Under the pieces are notes generated by a model, which saw only the letters and a list, made by a program, of their open reading frames with translations, made no database searches and was not told where the DNA came from. From positions 55,108 through 119,107 of the forward strand of contig CAJUJF010000004.1 in the NCBI GenBank assembly GCA_910586825.1: a stretch of DNA of 64,000 nt, in the 5' to 3' direction. Within the stretch, counting starts at the first letter, position 1. The number at the start of each line of letters is the position of its first letter. The position numbers and the translations under genes were made by a program. Positions 10,501 through 17,120 of this stretch are shown here, piece after piece. The stretch is from an uncultured Christensenellaceae bacterium (lineage in GTDB: Bacteria; Bacillota; Clostridia; Christensenellales; Borkfalkiaceae).

Positions 10501-11932
10501 CATCTATACCTTCGACATGCCGAACGACGACGGCGAAGTCACGTACGTTGCAAAATTCATGGAATGCCCCGTGATTATCGAAGTCAGCGATTCTTCGGCG
10601 GGTTCGGTAAGCGGGATCAGCGGCGCGTCGAAAGTCGGCGACGAGGCGAGCGTTACGGCGTATACGAACGACGGATATACGTTCTTCGGCTGGTATAACA
10701 AGGACACGAGCACGCTTCTGACCAAAGAACTCGAACTTACCTTTATCATGCCTGCGGACAGCGTCAAGATCACTTACGTTGCGGTTTGGGCGGAATGTCC
10801 CGTTACGCTTCGCACGGCGGTCGAGAAGAACGGCGTTACGGACGGATCGCTCGTCGGCGGTACGGTGAGCGGGTTGGAAGGCGCGACCCGCGTGGATACC
10901 GACGTGACGGTCACCGCCGTTTCGAACGACGGATTCACTTTCCTCGGTTGGTTCGACAAAGACGGCGCGAAACTTTCCGACGAATTGACTTACACGTTCA
11001 GAATCACGACGGATATGAGCGGAAACTCAACCGAATATATCGCGAAGTGGACGTATTATACCGTTACTGCGGTTTCGGACAACGATAACGGCGGATATGC
11101 GGGCTATGCGACGGTAACGTTTGATTTGAACTATTCGGGCGCGAATAATTCTGTTCCTTCTCAAAAAATTACGCGCGATACGCCGATCAGGCGGACCTCA
11201 ATGCCCACGAGATCCAATTACGTGTTTACGGGCTGGTACACGGACGAGGCGTGCGAAAACCGCTTTGATTTGAGTACGAACGTTTCGAAGGACATTACGC
11301 TGTACGCAGGTTGGTACAGTATGCGCGACAGCAACCGCGTGTATGACAGTTCGGCAGTGATCGATACGACGAACAATTACAACACGTCCGGCTCCGCGCG
11401 TTCGGTTTCCACGAATTCGAGAGTATGTACGTTCTTCACCGCATGGAAAACGGGTACGATCAGAATTTATTATAAAAACGGCAGTGGTTCGAGTTCCTAC
11501 CGTACGAGTTTTTATATTTATAATCTGAGCAAGAGCACTAATAGCAGTATTCAAGGCGGGACGCTGAGCTATACAAGTTACAGTTATGTCGATACGCAGG
11601 TTACGGCGGGAGACGTGCTTTGTTTCTGGTCCTATCGTTATAGTTCTTCCTCTTATACGACCACCGTATCGTTCTATGTGACCGATAATGCGGAAACGGA
11701 CGGCGGCGTATTTGCCGATACCTGTAAAGCGACCGTCGGAGAAACGCATACGTTTCGCGCCGAGGCGAAAGAAGGGTATACGTTTGTCGGCTGGTTCAAA
11801 AACGACGAGACGACTGCGGCTTCTACCGATCTCGTGTACCAGTACACGATGACGGCGGAAGACGTGACGTTCACCGCGAAATGGGTTTTGACGGAAGGGG
11901 AGGTCGATGTGCCCGAAGTTCCGGCAGCTTAA
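7592..11932 (+). CDS. Giant lipoprotein with InlB-like repeats and FnIII-like domains
   Basis: The protein has 1,446 residues. The start at 7592 is set by AGAGGAGG 11 bases upstream and by the promoter, which rules out earlier in-frame starts. The N-terminus is a lipoprotein signal (MKKRW, hydrophobic stretch, lipobox FTAC then GG), so it is probably anchored to the outer membrane face. After a short beta domain come InlB/Flg_new repeats (residues about 145-360), two or three fibronectin-III-like segments (about 365-610; ITWSAVSGATTYRV, LTWTEVPNAAYYRV), then more InlB repeats and SLH-free beta domains to the end. A role in adhesion or glycan contact is likely from the family, but the ligand is unknown. 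Confidence 0.85.
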   Translation: MKKRWLVLLIALVSLFSFAFAFTACGGSSGGSIGIRGTYYAYEGGGELDKEDYVTLSSGGKCEISMFSDFGDGLKCTYRVSGSKLTVTIEMMGEKEVLEGTVGGGKLTLDIEGYQAVYYQEGKQPSEGDDPVPPVGDGYVVTLNANGGAFASGATASVRVQENGLLKIETEPTRAGYKLDGWAKDKSGTQLWDLSKDKVTDDVTLYAVWVRVYTVTLNANGGAFGDGKDTYQTLLPYDSLLNVSQTPTRADYLFDGWYTQKSATEESAWDLENDTVVKNVTLYAGWKPLITDYEITYVLNYDGAENVVMQTENGKATYVPERTGYIFNGWWTGADPAYSRKFDTSALVTGDRTLYADWIAEADAVRVLDAPENVVVKDGMITWSAVSGATTYRVFVRYTSIGDYEMDEYENKSVSGTSISFPFSTAGNYSVSVRANGDGVKTLNSAPRTVSYSHRVLASTTISFDIANSVLTWTEVPNAAYYRVFIDNEEVIESTRYTYYYMGAYEAGSHSVRIDAENSGYVTSTVRGSIVKRRLSVPQVVISVDAASRGYLLSWEECVHADRYEITVGERTEWVIKETDNALWKPSFTVGQNSQLWNGEQSLQFTVKAYDSNGDYLVSAATGEETLGKLYLLDVSTSIPESTSVEIYGTYYGSVGGSSVTVSFNLNGASGSIASQTIDDTQGLFFPTIPTRSGYIFGGWYTTASCNGDPFDFSQAVSRNTVLYAKWVAHSGDGVIAYNGNSGRISCVGQSANGQKYYAFVPLVSGEIAVYSANNSGDTYGYLCDSTKSQLARDDDGGGNNNFRINYNVKAGELYYVRPCGYSSTQTMTVYVQGAVPAEGGLSSFGVTLVPYGEEITLATSRNYNSTAVFDGWYKIAANGTQTKVTPDEESDFRISYTVTNENETYLARWINRPVTIESGNTSMGSVEFYNSASIVGGETKIRAISRSGYMFVGWFDKENLNGEAVCTDFIYTFDMPNDDGEVTYVAKFMECPVIIEVSDSSAGSVSGISGASKVGDEASVTAYTNDGYTFFGWYNKDTSTLLTKELELTFIMPADSVKITYVAVWAECPVTLRTAVEKNGVTDGSLVGGTVSGLEGATRVDTDVTVTAVSNDGFTFLGWFDKDGAKLSDELTYTFRITTDMSGNSTEYIAKWTYYTVTAVSDNDNGGYAGYATVTFDLNYSGANNSVPSQKITRDTPIRRTSMPTRSNYVFTGWYTDEACENRFDLSTNVSKDITLYAGWYSMRDSNRVYDSSAVIDTTNNYNTSGSARSVSTNSRVCTFFTAWKTGTIRIYYKNGSGSSSYRTSFYIYNLSKSTNSSIQGGTLSYTSYSYVDTQVTAGDVLCFWSYRYSSSSYTTTVSFYVTDNAETDGGVFADTCKATVGETHTFRAEAKEGYTFVGWFKNDETTAASTDLVYQYTMTAEDVTFTAKWVLTEGEVDVPEVPAA

Positions 11933-11942
11933 ACAAACGAAC

Positions 11943-11976
11943 AAACCGCCCCGTTGCAGAAGCAACGGGGCGGTTT
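11943..11976. terminator. Bidirectional terminator between convergent genes
   Basis: A perfect 15-bp stem (11943-11957 with 11962-11976) with an AGAA loop. T-rich sequence follows on the plus strand, and a T-rich tract also follows when read from the minus strand. It serves the 7592 gene and the SGNH-nicotinamidase gene. Confidence 0.9.
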
Positions 11977-11989
11977 CATTTATAGAGGT

Positions 11990-13111
11990 TTATTCTACGG
12001 TTATCTGGCAGTTTTTCATCGCTTCGAGCGCCGTTTTATGCGCTTCCGCGCTTGTTCCCGCGCAGGCGGAAGCAATTACTTTGATCTCCGTTTCGGGACA
12101 GAACGCCTTCAACAACAGCGCGTTTGAAATTACGCAGACGTCCGTACACAGCCCGCAGAGGGTGATTTCGTCATAGCGGTTTTTCCGCGCGTATTCCGCG
12201 AGCGGGACGCTTGAAAAGGCGTCTTTTTCAAAGACCCGCGCGCCTTCCGCCTGCGCCGAGAGTCCTTTCACGAGTTCCCAGCCTTTCGTTCCCCGCAGGC
12301 AGTGCAGGACGGGCAGAAGCTTGCCTTCCTGCGTGGAGAGGTAGTTGCCGCTGTGCGTGTCTTGCGTGAAAACGACTTCCGTCGTGCCGTCCGCCCGTTC
12401 GCGGGAGATGAGCGCGGAGACTTCGGGTATGATTTTTTGCGCTTCCGCCGTGCCGAGAGTGCCGTTTACGAAATCGTTTTGCATGTCGATCACGACCAAA
12501 AGCCGTTTCGATTCCGCTTTGAGTTCTTTCATCACGAGATCGGCAATGTAACGGCAACCCCTGTGCGTGGGGTGGATCCCGTCCGCGGAAAACTGCGCGG
12601 GCGGAATGTCCTGCGTAACGCCGCGGAAGATTTCGTCCAACCGAATGAGCGGAAGCCGTTCTTGCGCCGCGATATCGGATATGATTTTCAAGTAAGGATC
12701 GAGGTGTACGCGCAGGCGACCCATCCCGCCGACGGGCAATACGTAGGGCTGGATCAGAATGAGTTTCGCGCCCGTGCCGCGGATCGTCGTTACGAGCGAA
12801 AGATAGTTTTCGCGGAACTGTTCGGGCGAGATCAGGTTTCCGTTGTCAACGCCGTGCCAGACGTCGTTGATGCCGATGTAGAGGACTACGACGTCGGGCG
12901 ATTCGTTTACGACATCGCGGTCGATTCGTTCCAAAAGGTGTTCGGTGCGGTTTCCGCCGACGCCGTGGTTGATCACTTTGGGCGGGTTTTGGGGGTTGAG
13001 CAGCCGCAACCGTTTTTCCACCATCGAGACGTAACCGTCGCCCAGATCTTTCGGATCCGAATAATTCCGATTCGAATCGGTGATCGAATCTCCGAAGAAT
13101 ACGATTTTCAT
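11990..13111 (-). CDS. Fusion: SGNH/GDSL hydrolase + nicotinamidase-like cysteine hydrolase
   Basis: One 373-residue frame holds two enzymes. Residues 1 to about 200 are an SGNH hydrolase: GDSIT block with the nucleophilic Ser at 9, GGNRTEHL (block II Gly), YIGINDVW (block III Asn) and DGIHPTHRG (block V Asp/His); such enzymes deacylate carbohydrates or lipids. From about 205 the chain continues as an isochorismatase/nicotinamidase fold: DMQNDF (catalytic Asp), DTHSGNYL...LHC (metal-site region), EKDAF (Lys) and CGLCTDVCV (nucleophilic Cys). Both catalytic sets appear intact. The linker is only a few residues (LKAESKR), so this is a true fusion rather than two adjoining frames. No signal peptide is present, so it is cytoplasmic. 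A GGAGG lies just before the ATG. Nicotinamide salvage for the second domain is inferred from the family. Confidence 0.9.
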   Translation of the reverse strand: MKIVFFGDSITDSNRNYSDPKDLGDGYVSMVEKRLRLLNPQNPPKVINHGVGGNRTEHLLERIDRDVVNESPDVVVLYIGINDVWHGVDNGNLISPEQFRENYLSLVTTIRGTGAKLILIQPYVLPVGGMGRLRVHLDPYLKIISDIAAQERLPLIRLDEIFRGVTQDIPPAQFSADGIHPTHRGCRYIADLVMKELKAESKRLLVVIDMQNDFVNGTLGTAEAQKIIPEVSALISRERADGTTEVVFTQDTHSGNYLSTQEGKLLPVLHCLRGTKGWELVKGLSAQAEGARVFEKDAFSSVPLAEYARKNRYDEITLCGLCTDVCVISNALLLKAFCPETEIKVIASACAGTSAEAHKTALEAMKNCQITVE

Positions 13112-13226
13112 ATTGCCCTCCTACGGGCGATCGCCCGATACCGTTTTATTTTAACATAAACGCGTTCCGACTGCAAGGAACCGAAAGAATTTTTTTGTAT
13201 TTTTTGTGTTTTGACGAAAATAAACT

Positions 13227-13255
13227 TTGACATTTCTTTTGAATTGTGTTATATT
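13227..13255 (+). promoter_or_regulatory. Sigma-A promoter of tRNA-Ser
   Basis: TTGACA (13227-13232), a 17-bp spacer and TATATT (13250-13255). Transcription would begin about 16 nt before the mature tRNA. Confidence 0.85.
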
Positions 13256-13278
13256 GTTAGGGCGTAAAGCGAGCGAAT

Positions 13279-13369
13279 GCAGAAGTACCCAAGAGGCTCA
13301 AGGGGCTCCCCTGCTAAGGGAGTAGACGTGTTAAAGCGTGCACGAGTTCGAATCTCGTCTTCTGCGCCA
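13279..13369 (+). tRNA. tRNA-Ser (anticodon GCU), CCA encoded
   Basis: A class II tRNA of 91 nt. The acceptor stem is GCAGAAG/CTTCTGC followed by G and an encoded CCA. The anticodon stem CTCCC/GGGAG carries the loop CTGCTAA (anticodon 13313-13315, reading AGC/AGU). There is a long variable arm (ACGTG...CGTGC) and a normal T arm (ACGAG, TTCGAAT, CTCGT). It is a single transcription unit with its own promoter and terminator. Confidence 0.97.
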
Positions 13370-13375
13370 AACCAA

Positions 13376-13415
13376 ACCCAACTGAACCCGTGAAAGGGAT
13401 CGGTTGGGTGTTTTT
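13376..13415 (+). terminator. Terminator after tRNA-Ser
   Basis: A 7-bp stem ACCCAAC (13376-13382) / GTTGGGT (13403-13409), extended by inner pairing, is followed by GTTTTT. Confidence 0.75.
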
Positions 13416-13806
13416 ATACGATGAGAATGATTTTATAGGTGAGTTTTATCGGCTCGCAACCGAATTTCGTGCGTTCAATCACAAAAGATTTTTCGCATTC
13501 ATAGAAAACAAAATCCCGACGGTCGTCGCCGTCGGGGTCTTTACTTTCCGTGTAGTTGTAATGGATTTCTATTTTGTCGTTGTAGAGGACGACCTCTTTC
13601 ACAAGCGTGCTGATGAGTTGTCGCGGCTCTTTCTTGATCGCCGCATGAAAGTATTCAAAAATATCTTCCCGTTTTATTAAGAGCTTTGTTTTCGATTTTT
13701 CCAACGCAATTTTATTGGATAGCTCCGTTTTCTGCTCATCCAACTTTTCCAACCGCTCTTTGGTGGAGTTCGTGAAGATGCCTTATTCTATCGCGTTTAA
13801 CAGGTT
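13414..13806 (-). pseudogene. Remnant of a large serine recombinase (C-terminal part)
   Basis: Read on the minus strand, NLLNAIE, stop, GIFTNSTKERLEKLDEQKTEL then LVKEVVLYNDKIEIHYNY match the coiled-coil and C-terminal tail of large serine integrases or transposases, which usually read NLLNAI(E/Q)xGIFTxSTKERL. The TAA at 13783-13785 replaces one codon within an otherwise continuous frame. The catalytic domain, recombinase domain and most of the zinc ribbon are gone; sequence before 13806 is no longer recognisable. This is a dead fragment of a mobile element, lying directly against the tRNA-Ser terminator, a common integration neighbourhood. Confidence 0.8.
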
Positions 13807-13900
13807 ATCGTAAAGATAGACATGAATCAATCGCTGAAAGCTCTTGAATAGATACGGTTGCGGTTTCCATTTATAAAAAGACAGAAAAAGGAATAATGAT

Positions 13901-14746
13901 ATGAAGATCAAAATTACCTCGGACTCAACCTGCGATTTAAGCAATGAACAAATCGAACAAAACAAGATCGGCATATTTCGCCTCTCGGTCGTTTTCGGGG
14001 AAAAAAGTTATAAAGACGGCGAACTTTCTCCGCAGGATATTTTCGACTTCGTGAAAGATTCGGGAACGCTTCCGAAGACCGCCGCGGGATTGCAGACGGA
14101 ATATTTTGAATTTTTTACCGAGAACGTTTCCGACTGCGACGCTTTAATCCACTTTAATATTTCCGCGCAGGCTTCGTCGTCTTATTCTGCGGCGAGCAAA
14201 GCGGCGGAAGAATTCGGCGGAAAAGTATTCGTGGTCGACAGCAGGGCGCTCTCTACGGGGCAGGGGCTATTGGTCCTCAAAGCGTGCGGCATGGCGGAAG
14301 AAGGCTATTCGGCGGCGGAAATCGTGGAAACTGTCAACAGCTTGCGTGTAAAAGTAAATACGTCGTTCGTGCCCGACGCGTTGGACTATCTGCATAAAGG
14401 CGGCAGGTGTTCGCTTGCCGCGCTCATCGGCGCAAAAGTTTTAAAACTTCACCCCATGATCTGCGAAAATGCGGAAGGACAGCTGATCGCAAAAAAGAAG
14501 TATATGGGCGGTATGTCAAGGTGCATTCGTACATATATTGAAGACTTAAAAGCACAGTATCCCCGTTACGATAAAACGCGTTGTTGTATTACGCATAGTT
14601 CTGCGGACAGGGAATTGGTCGATCTGGCAAAGATGTTGGTCGGGCGGCATTTTGATTTTGACGAAGTATGCGAGACGGTTGCAGGTAGTATCGTAACAAG
14701 CCATTGCGGCAGGAATACGCTCGGCGTTCTGTTTATCAGCGAATAA
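13901..14746 (+). CDS. DegV family fatty-acid-binding protein
   Basis: The protein has 281 residues, normal for DegV. It starts with the family signature MKIKITSDSTCDLS and carries TAAGLQTEYFEFF, HFNISAQASSSYSAA (fatty-acid head-group site), VVDSRALSTGQGLLV, LDYLHKGGRCS and the C-terminal SHCGRNTLGVLF (usually GPGT; here CGRNT). Family members (FakB type) bind acyl chains and present them to the FakA kinase for phospholipid synthesis. No fakA lies nearby. An AAAAAGGAA sits 8 nt before the ATG. Its promoter region overlaps the recombinase remnant. The substrate is inferred. Confidence 0.93.
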   Translation: MKIKITSDSTCDLSNEQIEQNKIGIFRLSVVFGEKSYKDGELSPQDIFDFVKDSGTLPKTAAGLQTEYFEFFTENVSDCDALIHFNISAQASSSYSAASKAAEEFGGKVFVVDSRALSTGQGLLVLKACGMAEEGYSAAEIVETVNSLRVKVNTSFVPDALDYLHKGGRCSLAALIGAKVLKLHPMICENAEGQLIAKKKYMGGMSRCIRTYIEDLKAQYPRYDKTRCCITHSSADRELVDLAKMLVGRHFDFDEVCETVAGSIVTSHCGRNTLGVLFISE

Positions 14747-14811
14747 ACGCGATTCATGTTGCAAAAATTATTCGTGCAAGAAATAAAAAAACAGAATTTT
14801 TTTTAAAAGTA

Positions 14812-14840
14812 TTGACAAACATAAAAAAGCGTGTTATATT
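14812..14840 (+). promoter_or_regulatory. Sigma-A promoter for the 15027 lipoprotein
   Basis: TTGACA (14812-14817), a 17-bp spacer and TATATT (14835-14840). The leader to the start codon is about 180 nt. Confidence 0.85.
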
Positions 14841-14873
14841 GTCAATAAATAAAGAAGTTTGAAAGTTTTTAGC

Positions 14874-14925
14874 ATTATCCTTTTTTGGGTATTTGTCGGA
14901 AAATTGCCCAAAATACAAGGATAAT
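14874..14925 (+). promoter_or_regulatory. Long hairpin in the 5' leader
   Basis: ATTATCCTT (14874-14882) pairs with AAGGATAAT (14917-14925). After a 3-nt bulge, TTTTGGG (14883-14889) pairs with CCCAAAA (14907-14913). There is no T-run, so it is not a plain terminator. Its function is unknown. Confidence 0.5.
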
Positions 14926-14940
14926 TAAATTTTCGGGACT

Positions 14941-14956
14941 GATTAAACAGTTAACC
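14941..14956 (+). promoter_or_regulatory. Candidate LacI-type operator (box 1)
   Basis: GATTAAACAGTTAACC shares the TTAAACnGTTAA core with two boxes at 17006 and 17058. Here it lies in the transcribed leader, roughly 100 nt downstream of the promoter, where a bound regulator could act as a roadblock. Confidence 0.45.
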
Positions 14957-15026
14957 TAATTTTGGTCGGGAAATCGGACGGTTGTGTGTTCGATTAAAAT
15001 AAAAAAATTATAAGTGAGGAAAATGT

Positions 15027-16847
15027 ATGACGAAGACAAAGACAAAGATCTTATTGACCACACTGACTGTGGCAACGCTGGCGATCGGCTGCGGCGCGCT
15101 TGTTGCGTGCGTCGGTGATCCGGAAGACCCCGCGGGCAAAACGTATGAAATTACGTTCAACGCGAACGGCGGTTCGTATGCAGAGGGTGCGGAAAGCGTG
15201 AAGCTTACGACGGATAAAGACGGCAGGCTTGCCGCGGCTCCGACCGCAGATCCTACGAGAGCGGAGTACTCGTTTGCAACTTACAATACGACGGCGGACG
15301 GCTCCGGCAGCGATGTTACTTACGGCGTGAGTGGGTATCAGTTCAAGTCCGATGCCACCGTCTATGCGCAGTGGGTGGAAGCGGGGCTCTATACCTCGGA
15401 CGGGAAGTTTGTTGCGGAACTCGAAGAGAGTACTCCCGGAGATTCGGCGCAAAAACAGTACGGCGCGGCGGGCGTGGAACTCGCGCCCGGGCAAGCGTTG
15501 CAAATCAAAGTGAAGGGCGAAACGTTAACGCACAACGTAGGCACGCTGGAACTTTGGCTGGACGGCGGTTGCCACGGCGTTGCGCTCGATCAGTCGCAGG
15601 CAACGATCACCGTTAAACCCGGCAACGAAAGAGCGTTTGATATTTATGCCAAGTATTATACGGATAACACGCCCTGCTGGTCGATCTATATTTCGGACGG
15701 CTTGAAGGATGAGGTGATTCCCGGCGGCGCGTATCTGGTAGGCTCCGGTTGGGGGACTGCGAACTGGCAGATCGGCGCTGAGAACTATATCGATCCCGAA
15801 AACGGTTTGACCGTGACCTTAAATGCGGACGCAATGTTCAAAATTACCGACTGTTTGGACGTAGCGGAAGGAGAAGAAAATCGCGGCTGGGCTTACAACA
15901 ATCCCTCGTTCTATAAAATGGCTGAGGGAAAAGAAGAGGGTTATCTGAACCTCGGCTCTATCGGCGCTTCTGACAACGGCAGCGTATTGGCTCCCGGCGA
16001 GTATACCATTACAATCGAAGGGGAAGGCGAGAATATCAAATTCGTATTTACTCCCGCAGCGGATTTGAAGCCTGCGGAACTTCCCGATAAATTCGTACAA
16101 GACGGATTTTATCTGGCTGGCTCCGGCTTTAACGGCGCAGGATGGGACGTGAAAGAGGGATTTTACATCGATCCCGAAAACGGTCTGGAAGTAACGTTTG
16201 AAAAGAATGCGCAGTTCCAGGTCGTATCCTGTAAGAGTGCAACGACGGGGGGGGCAAACTGGAACTACGGTGCGGCTTCCTATTATAGAATGGCGGAAGG
16301 CGCCGAAACGGGATACATTGTACTTCCCAGCGGCGGAAACGGAACCGTCAAGACGGCGGGGACTTATACGTTCACGATCGATAACAGCGGCGAAACCCCT
16401 GTATTCGTCATCACGCCTGCGGAGGGATTAAAACCCGACCAGACGGTAGAAATTTTGCATTACTATATCAAGGGCAGTATGCATGACAGCTGGAATACGC
16501 CTATTACCGACGAGTACGAATTAAAGCCTGTTGAGGGGCAGGACGGCGTTTATCAACTGACGATCACTCTTGCAGCGGGCGTCGAGTTTGGTTTCCGTTC
16601 CTTTGCGGAAGGCGCTGATGGAAATGTGAAACCGGAGCAAATCGATTGGTTCGGCGCTAATCTGACGCTTGCGGAAGGGGTTACGGAAATTACGAAAGGC
16701 AATAATCTTAAGACGGTAAGCGCGGGAACCTATACGTTCACGCTCGATCCTGCAAACAAAACGTTGGGCGTTACGTTCGTTGCCGCAAGTACGCCAAATT
16801 CCGAACCTGAACCCACCGAACCTGATACGGAAAACCCCGCTGAATAA
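15027..16847 (+). CDS. Lipoprotein with starch-binding-like repeats
   Basis: The protein has 606 residues. GAGGA lies 6 nt before the ATG. The signal peptide ends in a lipobox (LVAC at about residue 28). Residues 38-117 form one InlB-like unit (ITFNANGGSY...YAQW). Two tandem domains of about 115 residues follow, starting AYLVGSGWGTANWQ and FYLAGSGFNGAGWD, both with YIDPENGL. The last domain (YYIKGSMHDSWN...) resembles SusE/SusF- or CBM-type starch-binding modules. With the amylase and the maltodextrin importer downstream, it is probably a surface alpha-glucan-binding protein that concentrates substrate. That role is inference; the exact CBM family cannot be named. Confidence 0.75.
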   Translation: MTKTKTKILLTTLTVATLAIGCGALVACVGDPEDPAGKTYEITFNANGGSYAEGAESVKLTTDKDGRLAAAPTADPTRAEYSFATYNTTADGSGSDVTYGVSGYQFKSDATVYAQWVEAGLYTSDGKFVAELEESTPGDSAQKQYGAAGVELAPGQALQIKVKGETLTHNVGTLELWLDGGCHGVALDQSQATITVKPGNERAFDIYAKYYTDNTPCWSIYISDGLKDEVIPGGAYLVGSGWGTANWQIGAENYIDPENGLTVTLNADAMFKITDCLDVAEGEENRGWAYNNPSFYKMAEGKEEGYLNLGSIGASDNGSVLAPGEYTITIEGEGENIKFVFTPAADLKPAELPDKFVQDGFYLAGSGFNGAGWDVKEGFYIDPENGLEVTFEKNAQFQVVSCKSATTGGANWNYGAASYYRMAEGAETGYIVLPSGGNGTVKTAGTYTFTIDNSGETPVFVITPAEGLKPDQTVEILHYYIKGSMHDSWNTPITDEYELKPVEGQDGVYQLTITLAAGVEFGFRSFAEGADGNVKPEQIDWFGANLTLAEGVTEITKGNNLKTVSAGTYTFTLDPANKTLGVTFVAASTPNSEPEPTEPDTENPAE

Positions 16848-16864
16848 TTCAGGCGGATGAAAAC

Positions 16865-16897
16865 AAAAAAACTCTATCTTCGGATAGAGTTTTTTTG
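16865..16897 (+). terminator. Terminator after the 15027 lipoprotein
   Basis: ACTCTATC and GATAGAGT, extended by A/T pairs, close a TTCG tetraloop; seven T follow. Confidence 0.95.
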
Positions 16898-16931
16898 TTG
16901 GATAAATTCATAATTTTTTTTCGGATAACTA

Positions 16932-16960
16932 TTGACAAGATTACCATCATATGGTAGAAT
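16932..16960 (+). promoter_or_regulatory. Sigma-A promoter of the alpha-glucan operon, with a palindrome in its spacer
   Basis: TTGACA (16932-16937), 17-bp spacer, TAGAAT (16955-16960). The spacer holds a perfect inverted repeat TACCAT-cat-ATGGTA (16942-16956) that reaches into the -10 box and could be a second operator. Confidence 0.85.
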
Positions 16961-17005
16961 GCTAATAATTATAAAAGTTTAAAAATAAATCACATTTTTT
17001 AAAAT

Positions 17006-17021
17006 CATTAAACGGTTAATG
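17006..17021 (+). promoter_or_regulatory. Candidate LacI-type operator (box 2)
   Basis: CATTAAACGGTTAATG is a 16-bp palindrome with a single mismatched pair. It lies in the leader of the amylase gene. Confidence 0.55.
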
Positions 17022-17057
17022 AAACATTCAGGCTGAAAAGCCTGATAATAAAATATA

Positions 17058-17073
17058 TGTTAAACGGTTAATG
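17058..17073 (+). promoter_or_regulatory. Candidate LacI-type operator (box 3)
   Basis: TGTTAAACGGTTAATG repeats box 2 52 bp downstream, about five helical turns, so both boxes face the same side of the DNA. Confidence 0.55.
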
Positions 17074-17120
17074 GGAAGTAAGCCGATTTTTCGGCAGATT
17101 TTATGAAAACGGAGGAAATT

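Noticed and set aside
13414..13752. Functional small gene of 112 codons after the tRNA
   Set aside because: It matches the interior of serine recombinases, has no own ribosome binding site, and the homology continues upstream across a stop codon.
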